From the NCBI RefSeq assembly GCF_000524195.1, contig NW_020170515.1, forward strand, positions 20,340 through 84,339: a DNA stretch of 64,000 nt, given 5' to 3'. A program made the position numbers and the translations under genes. Every line of letters starts with the position of its first letter. The first letter of the stretch is position 1. The notes under the pieces are model-generated. The model did no database searches. It had not been told where the DNA came from and saw only the letters and a program-made list of their open reading frames with translations. The DNA is from Echinococcus granulosus (lineage: Eukaryota; Platyhelminthes; Cestoda; Cyclophyllidea; Taeniidae). This document shows, piece by piece, positions 23,601-35,093 of this stretch.

Positions 23601-26600
23601 CATATCGATCCTACTCCTCCCACAGCCGGCGCGGCCGCTATACCTCTTCGGAGCGATCTCGCACGCCAAACTCACGAGATGCTTCTCGAACTCCGCCTCC
23701 TCCGGTGTGTCGTCGGACTGTGAATCAACGCAACTCCGGTGGTGTCACGGCAGCTGGCGTGGTTAGTCCCGCAGAAACTCGCCTCTCTCGACCACTAGGA
23801 AACAAGGGCAGTTTCATTCGTGGCCACAAACCCTCGGAAGCGGTTGCAGCGGCAGCTAGTGCAGCTGTTCGAAAGATAACTGGACGGACAGAACCTAGTC
23901 CACCTTCTACACCACCAGCACTTCCGAAAACGGAGGAACCAGAAGTCAAGGAGGAGAGCAATGAAGAGGAGGTAGAGGCCACAAAAGAACCTGATTCTAA
24001 CTACATCGGTCCGCAGGTGGGCTTTTGAGAAGTTTGACATTTAGTTTCTTGGTTTGAGACTCGCTGAGAACTAAATTTACTTACTCATTTCAGGTGCCCC
24101 CAGACATGGCCAAAAAGCTGGGCTTGAGTGTGGACTCTTCGCCGCCTTTAAAGTCGACCAATCCCACTGCACCGCCTAACAATAACAATAACGCCAGCAA
24201 TAATGCTAATAGCAACAACTGGAAGGCTCATGTTGGTGCCAAAAGGAAATCCGAGAGGGCAGTTAGTGAGGGCACAAAGAAGCAGGAGGAGATCAAGGCA
24301 GATTTTATGACTCCACCCGAAAAGGATGATCAGTACAAAGGTATACTTGCCTAACTTTGCAATTAAATGTTTTCTTGGTGGTCTGCGTGTGCGTGTGGCT
24401 TAGTGTGGGTTTTATTACCATTCGCCTTAATAAGTATTTTTTGTATGCAGCTCTGCAAGAACAGGCCAAAGAGCATGTACGTCAGCAAATGCAGCTCCAG
24501 GCGAGCCAGCAGCAGCAGCTTGCTGCCGCGGCGGCTGCTGTAGCCTCTGCGGCTGCTGTCCAGCCCGCCACTACGGCGTCGGTCGCCATGCTACCTGCCA
24601 CGGTCGGCCACTTCTCTGTGATTGATCAGTTGAGGCAGAGACAACAAATCTGTCTCCTGTCCGGAGCTATGGATCAAGCGTTAGCCTTGGAGAACATTAT
24701 TAGGCAACATCAGCAAGTTGAGGCTGCCACTGCCTTGCAGCAGCAACAGCAGGTATAAATTTCCCCCAAGTTCAGGCATTAGGGTATTTATTTTGTGGGT
24801 AAATTAGATTTTTAAAAGATAAGTTACCTTTTTTAATCAAGCTGATAAAGAAGTCTTTCAATGTGCTTTACTACGCACCGCGTTGCTTTTACGAAGGTAA
24901 AGTAGCCATCCCTCAGTCAAAGTTTAGGTGATCACTAGTCCTAGTGCGTCTACCGAGTCATCTTCAAAGTTGTAGAGCGCATACGAGTCTCTATGCTGGT
25001 AGCATATGTGGTGTAGGCAGAACTTCCTGCAATAGGCGTGGTCAGCTCTTGAGAAAGAATACCATGGTGGCGGCGGCATGATTTCCAAATCTGATTACCC
25101 TGGTGCGATTGGTAGATTTTGACGAAGTCTATTGGAAAGTTGCTTTGAAAAGATTCACCTGGGGACGGTATTCTGTAGTGATTATGCTTCGCATACAAGT
25201 CGTCTTTCGTGGGTGAGTGCCTGGTGGCGAAATTCACTTAGTAGATGAGCACTGCTTTGAGGAATGCAGGTTAGATCAAAAGCGCCTTCTTGAATCTTCC
25301 TGATACTGCACTCTCACCACTACTCATTCATTCCTGTGCGCTTCACCAAAACGCCTCTTGTGCCTCTTGTTGGCTCCCCTTTAACCCTCTCCCAACTCCT
25401 TGTAGCGTGTCTTCTGACTGGGATCGTTGCCTTAGCAGTGTTGTTTTTTGTTCACCCAGGCCTTGCAAATGCTTGCTCTGCAACAACATCAACATAGCGC
25501 CATTATAGCAGCGCAGCAACAACAAGTTCAGCAGCACCAGGTACAATCAGCTCAACAAGCAGCTCTACTCCTTGCTGCACAGCAGCATCAAGCAGCTGCT
25601 GCCGCTGCTGCTTCCCATGCTGACAGCACCGGTGCTGCCGCCGCCGCTGCCATGATCGCGGCGCAGCAGCAACAACAACAGGCTGTTATTCAAACGATTC
25701 TTCAACAAAGACAGCAACAGGTGTGCTTCTCCGACTTACTCCCCATAGCAATATGCCTAGGACGGTTTGATACTATCTATTAAGTAGTATTTACCAGCCT
25801 AAATGAGCATTAGATTTGAGTTGGATGTTTACATTTTTTGTACCGGTGTGATTATTATCGTCCTCTTCTCTCTTTCTTGTTTACATAATCTCTAACGTCT
25901 AGATGACACCAACTGCCAAAAGCGTTTGCTCCTCCTATATGTGCGTTCCCTGAGCATGCGCTCCCTCCTACTATCCGCCGTAACCCCTGCATCCCTAATG
26001 CAACCCTCCACCCAGTCTTTCCCCTCCCCCTCTGACCCCCCTTTTGTTTATTTTCGGTCCCCCTGCCTCCCTTGTCCTCCACAGTTCATGTTTATTTTGA
26101 ACCTTGCGTGCTTGCACACCCCCCGGCTTTGTTTGTCTAATGATGTCGGAGCTCATTCTTCTTTTTGCCGTTGCAACCACTATCGCAGGCAACGCAACAA
26201 GTAGATGAGTGTAGATAAAACAGTACTTTTATCTGTCCAAGGCGTGGACTTGATTCCCATCACTTGGGTTAGAAGTGCACCAACAGAAAGTGAGGTGAAA
26301 TGCTCTGTCTGCATTGCCATCGCCATTTTGTTGTTGCATGTGCTTCTCTCAAATGCGGGTTGTATTGCTCACAGTTAGTTGGTGTGTGCGGCATGAAGGC
26401 TCGTGCGGCGTTGCCTTAATCGCCTTGTCATTTATCATTTCCCAGCACTTGTTCGGAACTCCCCTCTCTCACACGCGTAAATTCCACTATCCTTTCACTT
26501 CTTAATCCTTACTCGCTCTCTCTGTGTGTGTCTCCTAGAACCGAACTACTGCGGTTTGGTAAGCTCTGGTGCATTATTTAGCCCCTGTATTTCATCCAAT

Positions 26601-29600
26601 TTCCCTCCCCCATTTAAAATTTCTCTCAGGCGTCGTAACACCTACCTCCTGCAAAGTTCTAGAGTTTTTTCATCAAAAAAGGAGTTGCAGCTCGCTAGGG
26701 TAGTGTAGTATATACGTAAGCCAGTGGTGTTGCCCTCTAATTCCCCTCCCCCCTTCCCCTCTAATTCATTCCCACACGTACACCTCGACGCTTTGATTTT
26801 GCCCGAATGAAGGAATGAATGAATGCAGGTTTGGCATTTTCTAACAACTTTTTTACTCATCCAGCACCGCATGATAAGTTGCGCCATCCCTAAATGAGTA
26901 GAATACGCTTTTACTGGAGGTCTTTAAACTCGCCTTTGTGTTGTGTGTGTGTATGTCTGTACACGTCACACAATTCGTGTAACTAGCTTTGTGGTTTTTA
27001 AACGTCATCGCGTATTTTGATCCAAAATTCACTCTCCTTTCGCACTTGTAGCCTTTCAGCCTCACATATCCACTCGTTGAAGTTTGCAGGTAACTGCTTA
27101 GTTTGTCCTCTCCCCTTTTTGGTATGTGTTGATTACCCCCCCCCCCCTCTCATTCCCACGCGTTCTCATTTTTTAAATTAGATATGTATTTGTTCATATT
27201 TGTTAGTGATGCCTCTCTCCCCTCCCCGCGCCTCGACATCGGTCTTGGTAAAACCGTTTGCACCTCTCCCCAACCCCATTCCCCTGCGGTAAAAGTCACT
27301 TTCTTCTCACCCGCTAACCACTGCAAGTTAAGAGATTATTGCTACTATTGTTTCCTAGGGCGACGGTAAGTTATGGAAGAATGCAAGCGCATGATTACCC
27401 ATATTTGGCTTCTCAGATTTACGTCCTATCTCTTTCTTTTGTGCCTGTGTGTGCGTCTAGGCAATATACCCGTAATTGCAATCCTCTTTCTCACTACCAC
27501 TTTCTCGTCTGTCATTTCGCCGGGAAACCCCTAACAGTTCTTTTTCTCCCTTCTTCCCCTCCCCCCTTGCTGCACGTAAAGGCGCTGGCTGCTGCGGCTC
27601 AACAACAGCAGCAACAGCAGATCCAAATGCTCTTGCAAATGAAGGTGCAGCAACAGGCAGCAGCTTATGCCACCGCGGTGGCCGCGTCCTCTGCTACACC
27701 CGCCGTGGCGCCATCCAACGCTGCCGCAGCTGCTGCTGCTCCCCCCGCCAGTGTTCCCGTAACGACGACTGCAGCAGCAGTAGCCAACACCAACTCGACA
27801 AACGGTGCTCTATCAGCGTCTGAACCGCCTACTGGCTCTGATGCCACCAATTCGCAGTCTCCCACGATGCTTGCTGCTATGGCTGCGGCACAGAGAAATC
27901 AAGCATTCCAACAAGAGCAGCTTCAGAAACAGATCAATGCGGCCGCTATGGTTTCCGCTAGTGTGAGTTATTGCGATTCTCCGCGTTAACGGTGTTAGTC
28001 AGTATTCCCACGCTGCTTCCACCAACTTTATATTGTTTCATTTTGAAGGACTAGCGAGCTTTTGCTTGACCATGTGGACACTTAGATCGGTTACGGGAAC
28101 ATTTTTAGTGACAAAAAAGTTTGCATTTGTAAAAGGTCTTTGTAGGACTGTTTGCAAATGCGCGACCACTCCGAGAAGAGTCAAAAGTTCACGTAAACCG
28201 CTCGCCAGAAATTTGCGCAGATGGCCTTAGTAAACCTCGGGTTCGTTTCATCTTTACTAGCCAGTGTGTACTTTAAATGCCTTTTGAAAGCTTTCACGTA
28301 GTGACAGTTTAAGGGTGTGTCCGGTCGTCTATTATTTTTACTTGGTGTGTAGTCATAGTCAAAGAGGCGGTCTTGAGCGATTTGTCTGGCTTTTGAGTGG
28401 ATGCGGGAGCGATCTCGGTTGATGAAAAAGGCAAGGCATTCACGTGATTGTTGTACTTTTGTTAGGTGCGAGAACTTTGAACTTTGTGCAATGTTTCGTT
28501 GCTAGGCCCTGTAAGTCCCTTAGAACGATTGGGTGGTAATCGGGTGAAGGTTACGAAGATGCATTAAAGAGAGGTGGTTCCTGCCCACAAAAACGGCTTT
28601 TTAGCTTCAAGATGGAACATCTTGCATCTGCTATTGCCTTAGTGGTAATATACGAGCCAGAGCTCAAGTACTGGAAGCTTACTCTGCGCTGTGGCATCGC
28701 CAACGTAGGCGACGCGTTCGTACCTGCAGTCGAAGGCGCTCAACGCGGTGTGGGTTCGTGTTGCGGGAGTTTTAGGCTGCTCGTGACAACTGAGGTCGGT
28801 TGTAAAATTTGAGGTCAAAACTTCACTCTGGTTGTGTCCTCACATTAATTTCTTCAATTCTTTTGCGAATAAGGCGTTACTTCCGCAACTCTCTTCCAAG
28901 TTGTACTCGCAGTTCACAGACAGGGAAACGTTCCATTTCGACTCCATGTTGAGGTGATTTCGGTCCATGGAGGAAGAAACCCCACTTCTACAACCTGACG
29001 TGACCGTGATACCTCATGCTGTGTTCTGTTGTCGTTAAGTCGTTTCCAATCTACCTAGGGTGTTGTTTTTTCCTCCTAAAAATAGTTACATTTTCTCAGG
29101 CCGTCGATGCATTCGCTTTAGGTGTAGACTATCCTTTCGATAGATCAACATGTGGGCAAAAGCGGGTGATTCGTGCCTCGTCTTTCCACCCACTGGGATG
29201 GAAGGAGGGGGGGGCAAATGCCTTGCAGGTTTGGTGTGTGCGATGGTCCAGCAGGGCATGATGGTACACTCTTGATGATCGTTGATTTCTGTCGTTTCGG
29301 TAGTCACACTGACGGTTGCCAGTTGGCCATGCCGGCTCTCAAATTAGGCGCGGGAGTCGCGTGGAGTGGGATGGGCTGGCGGGGTAGGTTCGGTTCACCA
29401 GCCTGTTGATGTAAACGTGGTGCCTCCCGATGTGATATGTTGTTGTTATTGTTCGGTAATTTCCAACTCCTTTTCGACCGCTAATCTTTTGTTCTCTCAA
29501 AATCGCCTACAATTCCAGAGGTCACTGCTTTATTGGATTCGAATAAATTAACATGTAGTTGTGCTTCCCGCTAGTAATTTGCATGCACAATGATTGAAAT

Positions 29601-30873
29601 ACATTGCATTGCTATTAATCCTTCTTCACTCGTCAAGAATTTCGCGTCTTTCCTTGGAATTGCGTTTTTTGTACAAAGGTCCACCTCTATCGAAGTGGGT
29701 CAGGAATCCTTTTTTTTGAAGAGGAGTGGAAGGAGGGCAGAGGTCCCCCATATATTTGCTCGGATTTTTGCCACCCACGTTTCTCCCCGTATGCCCATTA
29801 ATTCACGATAAAACTTAATGGGATGCCAATTTTGCTTTGAATGACTGCTGGTGTAATTTTGCCATTACTTTCCAATTTCATTGCAGTCATTTCATTTTCA
29901 ACCTGCAAATTTTGAGGTAGTGGAACTTTTCGGCACTGCTGGGTGTCTGTTATGATGCACCAGTGCTCCCGCCCACATTTGGATTCTCCTGTCTTGCAAA
30001 TCCGTTGTATGCAGAATTGACAGCTTCCATTCACTCGTAGGGCACTGGGGCCAATTTTGGCCCTCGCTAGGCTGTCCTCTCTTGCCTCCGTGTTCACGAG
30101 CGTGTCGGGAATGAAAGGAGGGTATTGTGAATCCAGGTTCATCTGAGTGACTCACTCGTGGGAAAAAACGCGCATTCATTTTAGAGTCGGTACGGAGGTA
30201 TAAAATGCTTTTTAGTGTGTGCATTTCTCCCTCTTGCTAATTTAATTTTACTGCTAGAATAAGGTGTTTTGGAAGCGTGTTTGTGAGCCTTCATTTCGGC
30301 AATCTGGGTGGGAGCGCGACGTTGATGATGTATCCACCTGCTTGTCCTCAACTGCTTTGTCCGCTTCTCCAAACCCCTTGCTGAGTGTTAAGGTCGGAGG
30401 TCTTAGTCCCCTCTCTTTTGTGCAGCTAACCGGTGGGGTGGTAGAGGCTTTACTCCGACCTTGTTACTAACTGAAGGCATCACATATGCGTAACGCTCGG
30501 ATTTTCCCACCTCCCTCCATCACCTACCGTTAGGAACTGCTAGGTTTGGACTTTCGCAGAATTGGGGATGCCATTATTACCACCTCCTCCGTTTTAGGCC
30601 ACCGGGATGGCTTTGACACAACAGCAACAGCAGCGTCAGCAGCTGCTTGCCCTCCAGGCGGCGGCTGTGGCCGCACAACAGCAACAGCAGCAACCCGCGA
30701 CAGCTCCACAGCCGGCCACGTCACCCAACAGCCTCTCGTCCGCTGTGCAACAGCAACTCGCGGCAGCCGCGCTCTACCAGCAACAGCAGGTGCAGAGTCA
30801 GCAGCAGCAACAACAACACGCGGTCGCCTTGTTGTTTGCTGCTCAACAGTCCCGAATGCTTCGGCCCTCGTAG
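20647..30873 (+). CDS. SR-type nuclear protein with RS domain and Gln/Ala-rich C-terminal half
   Basis: Not assigned to a named family. Ten exons, phase-consistent, 1045 residues: 20647-20686, 21920-21948, 22020-22060, 22386-22627, 22698-24016, 24094-24340, 24451-24752, 25460-25720, 27582-27962 and 30598-30873 (TAG). The start ATG follows an in-frame TGA at 20644. The protein begins Ser-rich, then has a Lys/Arg-rich stretch with an acidic EEEEDDD patch, an RS domain of about 145 residues (23247-23688) typical of splicing regulators, a Pro/Glu linker ending YIGPQ, a segment VPPDMAKKLGL, then a helical Gln-rich region (ALQEQAKEHVRQQM) and alternating poly-Gln and poly-Ala tracts to the end. No RRM or zinc finger was found. 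A role in pre-mRNA splicing or nuclear condensates is inference from composition. Exons 8 and 9 are phase 0 at both ends, so they could be skipped without a frameshift. Confidence 0.75.
23247..23688 (+). repeat. RS-domain coding repeat (Arg/Ser dipeptide tract)
   Basis: The coding frame gives long runs of Arg-Ser, Arg-Arg and Ser-Tyr units, including an RRRRSRRRRR-like core around 23430-23470. Synonymous codon mixing (TCC/TCT/TCG/AGT, CGT/CGA/AGG) shows that the repeat is maintained at protein level and is not a recent DNA expansion. Confidence 0.85.
25475..25718 (+). repeat. CAG/CAA and GCN tracts coding poly-Gln and poly-Ala
   Basis: The exon reads QQQQ, then AAAAAA, then QQQQQ runs built from mixed CAG/CAA and GCT/GCC/GCG codons. 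Similar tracts lie in the same gene at about 24484-24752, 27597-27800 and 30610-30830. Confidence 0.8.
29158..29400. repeat. diverged interspersed repeat, copy 1
   Basis: Shares several blocks, in the same order and orientation, with 31234-31480. Examples are GATTCrTGCCyCGTC, ACCCACTG, GGGGGCAAATGCCT, GTAGyCACrCTGACGG and GTCGCGkGAG. It lies in the last intron of the SR-type gene. No terminal repeats were seen and the element class is unknown. Confidence 0.6.
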
Positions 30874-33800
30874 TTGAATCTTGCGACTCTATGGTCTTTC
30901 GCCTCCGTGTACATATACTGTCATTGCAGTACTGTCTAGCAGAGTGGTCCCCCATTCATTCATTGTTTGCAGTTTGTCCTCTATTATTATAGCGATGCAT
31001 CGTCTCGTTGGAGTTGTTGCTACTCCCTTTCACACACCCCATTCACCCATCCTCAAATATCGTGAATACTATCCGCCCGTGCCGTTTTGGACTTACTCGA
31101 GCGGAGTCCTGCTAGTGGACGCAGTAGCTCACTGCGTGTAAAAATTGACGCGAATTCCGTCACTCAGGTTGGATTTTTGACATGAAAATCGAGATGTTGG
31201 CCAGTCTGACCGAGTCATGATTTGTCCTTTCAGCGGGTTAAGTTTGGATGATTCATGCCCCGTCGTTCTACCCACTGAGGGGGCAAATGCCTGAAGAAGG
31301 TGATGCATGCGGCTACCAATTGGTGTATAAGGGTGGAGGCTTGGCGAGCAATGATTCCTGCCATTTAAGTAGCCACGCTGACGGATTTCGGTTGCACTGT
31401 CAGTTGAGGGGCCAGGTGGTGCACGTGCTTAGGCGCTGGGGCTAGTCGCGGGAGTAGGGTGTGTGGGGGGGCAGGAGAGCAGGTTTATTTATTTTTCGGC
31501 GTGGGCTGTCACATCGCAGCACCCGTGGAGCACTGAGCCGTTTCTTGGTGTGACGGTTACGATTAGCCGTCGTCTCTGTTGTAGAGTATCCGTAACGTTT
31601 GCGGCATCTGCATTGCGAACAAACCACAGTCCACCAGCAAGTGTGGGCTCCGCCACCAGTAAAAGCCAGAGAAGGCAGCGGATTACGGCGCTAGCGTTGG
31701 TAGGCCCGTTGTTCTTATTTACTCAGTGGGCATCGCGTGTTCCTCATTTTGTTGTCAATTAAAATACCACTCAGAATTTCATACTTTACGCTTGAAGGTG
31801 ATTTAACTCCGCTAAGTTTGAGCAGTAGTGTTGTCCAAATGCTTGCGCAGGAACTGTTGCAGTGACCTAATATATGCAAATCACAATGTTGAATTATACG
31901 GGCTCTTCAGATGGTGAAGATTACAAACCACTTAGGGTGGTGGATCTCAGGTCTTTTGCACATCGACGATAAGGTAACGGCACATATAGTGCCTCAAGAC
32001 TTCCCTGAAAATGGCACAGTTCTAGGGCGCAGTGTATCACTTCAACATACAAGTAGGTTTAGGGCTACTAACATGGCCTAGAGGTCAGCTCACACAGCGA
32101 AAACACAACCCCGAAGACACAAAGTGGCCATCTGCCTAAACCGAGAATTAAATAAACACGGTGAAAACTGCAAAAAAAATAATGCCCAAAGGAGCTGTAA
32201 GGCCCCTAAAATGGACGAAAAGCCGTATCACGGTGCAAAGTTCAACCGACGGAACTGAATTACCCTTGCGGACATGCACACCGCTGTGCAAATCACCAGG
32301 ATCGCAATAATAGATCTTCGCTTGCACCCAATCACAGCTGTGGAGGAGAGGTAGCCTCAATTGAGCCTTTTGAATTTGTAGTATGAATTTCACTTTTGAT
32401 ATTCTAATCCACATGGTATCTGCAGATTCAGAACATGCATCATGCAGAGCATGTGTGGCTTCAACCATTTATAAGATCATAAAAATCTTGGTTTTGATAA
32501 GTTTAGTAATTTTCACTCATTTGTTATATTTCTTAATTTTTTGATTTATATATTGTTGTAGAAGGTGCCTGTCTGGGCTGCTACTCAATAACCCGTGAAA
32601 AATGTTAATGTTTTAAGCACTTCATTTTTTAAGGTCACCTTTGACGCGGAGTCTATTCGAGGAATGGTCGTTTGTGTCTTTGTTGTGTACGTTGGAATTC
32701 TAGTCGTGAGTTTAACCCTCACTTATTTTGTCACTCACTTTGTAGCATGTTGGACGGCATACTTTAGCGTGCAAAGATATACTAAAATTGTTGTGTTGAC
32801 ACTTCTCCCTACGAACTCTTTTAAGACTGGTTTGTTTTAACTCTTTTGACACTTTACAATTTGCGGACTTCTATCCATTTTCTAATGATTGCTTAGCGTT
32901 CTAATCTTTGGCGCGATTTATCTCGATTCTTTTGCGGCACTAATGCTGCGATTCCTTATGGGTTTTTCTCCGAAACTCTTTAACTTTATGGGAAGTACAT
33001 TCGTCACATGTTTTTTAGTCAAGAAATGTTGTTACTGCGTGATTTTGTCGTAAGCTTTTCCTTATCCGCCTGAACTAAATTCGATATTTTGGTGTAAGTT
33101 GAATGACAGGGTTGACTGCCTCGTCGGAATGTGTATTTTCTATCGAGTTGGAGATCTTTTATAGGCGCCTTGTGAGTACCATCCCTTTTAATTTTTTGTG
33201 AATTGCTAACCGTTGGATCTGCAACGTCTTAATGTATTTTACCCGGTTTGAAGTTTTAAACTTTTGCTTACTTCAATGGAAATTCTCCCACTTCTTAACA
33301 CCCTCCCCATTTTACTCACCTACTGTCGTATTTGGTCGCTCTGTAGCTTATTGTTGCTCATACAAACCTGGCTAACTTTCTCATTTCTATTTAATATGGG
33401 AGCTCTTTGCGTTTCACTGTGTCACTGTTATTTCGCGCACATTTTTTAAATGTGCTTCCTTATTTTCCATCGATTATTCTTGCTTATTCATCCTAATTTA
33501 ATAGGAAGCATGCGCCATTTCAACAATACTCTGCGATCTAATTAAATAATTTCGGGGCGCTTTATTGCCATGTGGATCGAAATTTAATCAGCTTGTTTTA
33601 CTTTAATTGATTATGGAGTGAATAAAATCCTGTAAATCGCTTTCTTTGCAAAAAGGCGGTGCAGTTAATTTGTCACTATGCACAACTTTATTGCAAAAGT
33701 GAGCTACTCGGGATTTTTTGGTGTGGTTTTTCTCATCAATTCAATAAATTTCAAATGCGATTGTCCCCTTTGAAATCTCAACTGTTATTTAGTTCAACTT

Positions 33801-35093
33801 GTCCTAAGCGCATCCCCAAACATAGTTGGTCCAAGCTGGATACTAGTCGTTGGTCTCGTTTTTCCTTGAATCAGCGTATTTGGTCGTAGCCATAAGACTG
33901 GACGAACACCCGGATTTGCATGCTTGTTTTTTATGTGTATCTGTTCCAGGGTTAGCTAAACCGTCCAGGGCGTACTGTCTTTGTGTTTCAGTCAATCGCC
34001 ACGAAATCAGTTATTTACGTTTCGTAATCAAACCTTTTTCGTCTTATGTTCCCAAAACAGGTCTCAAATAACTTAGGCTTCTGACCTTGCATCTATAATG
34101 AAGTTGGTTTGTGCATTACTTAACATTCCTCCTCTCAATACACCTTGAATTGTGTTGATTTATCCAAACCCTCTGATCACTCGCCTCATTTGGTCCCTAT
34201 TTATCATTTCACTGCATCATGCATTTCAAATATTGTTTCCGGTAAATGGAACAAGTCATTATCCGCACACTTAGTTTTACTTCTCTGCATTTCTCTTCCT
34301 GTGAGAATTGGCGAAAATTTTGGTAGCCTTAGGAGGTGAAGTTTGCCACTTTCTTCTCATCATACCCCATCTTTTTATCTTCTCATTATCGCTCACAACT
34401 CCCTCAGTCTCGGCCTGCCCCCTTTCCTGATCGCACGCGATGCCACTCCATCCACCTGTTTACGCGCTTTTGAACCCCCACATCCTTGCCCATTCCTTTC
34501 CCTCCCCATTGGTCGAATCGCTCATGGGGCCGTCGCGGCGTAAATAAGACGGGGAGGTTACTCAAATTTGTTTCTAGATCACTTTGATGTCTTAGGGAGT
34601 CTAGATAGTCTTTAAATCGGAAATGACTTTGTCTTACGGATGTTGGTGACTGATTCATCGAGTTATGATTTTATGGTCATGGCTTCGCATACGCCTCCGA
34701 GTGGGTGTTTATACACATGCACAAACTTTTCCCGTTTCACTATAAATTCGGTAGTTTAAGTCTATATCCATTTGTTATTTGACTCCTCATCTACTACTAA
34801 GATCTCTTTCTGCCTTTTGTGCTTTTCTGAATCTCATGTTACCGGCCGTTTACCGTTTAAGACTGAGTTTGTATGCACCTATTTTGACTGTTTACTTTTT
34901 AATTTACGCGCGTAGGTCCTAATGCAGTAGTTGTCTAGCGAATTTCCTTAGGGAAAGCATCTTTGTTATTGTCTTAGTAGGAATGTCGCCGTTTATGGCT
35001 TCTTTTTAGATTGATCCGGGCCACACAAGTCTATAAGTAGATCAGCAAGAGCAAATTGGCCTACTAATCTTGATCCCTCACCAGCGCAGTTAG
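30874..35093. other. intergenic region between SR-type gene and large coactivator-like gene
   Basis: No coding region is supported. The segment holds repeat copy 2 (31234-31480), a possible relic of the 46-kb repeat near 32060-32092, and a T-rich stretch at 32460-34900 where short open frames are compositional. A possible polyadenylation signal ATTAAA lies at 31758-31763, far from the SR-type stop. The 5' UTR of the next gene must lie near its end, since an in-frame TAG sits directly before the ATG at 35094. Confidence 0.45.
31234..31480. repeat. diverged interspersed repeat, copy 2
   Basis: Second copy of the repeat at 29158-29400, about 2.1 kb downstream and just past the end of the SR-type gene. 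Conserved blocks alternate with unrelated stretches, as expected for old copies with insertions and deletions. Confidence 0.6.

Noticed and set aside
23127..23723. Alternative-frame 198-codon open frame overlapping the RS domain
   Set aside because: A shadow of the biased RS codons; the RS frame continues in phase with both neighbouring exons.
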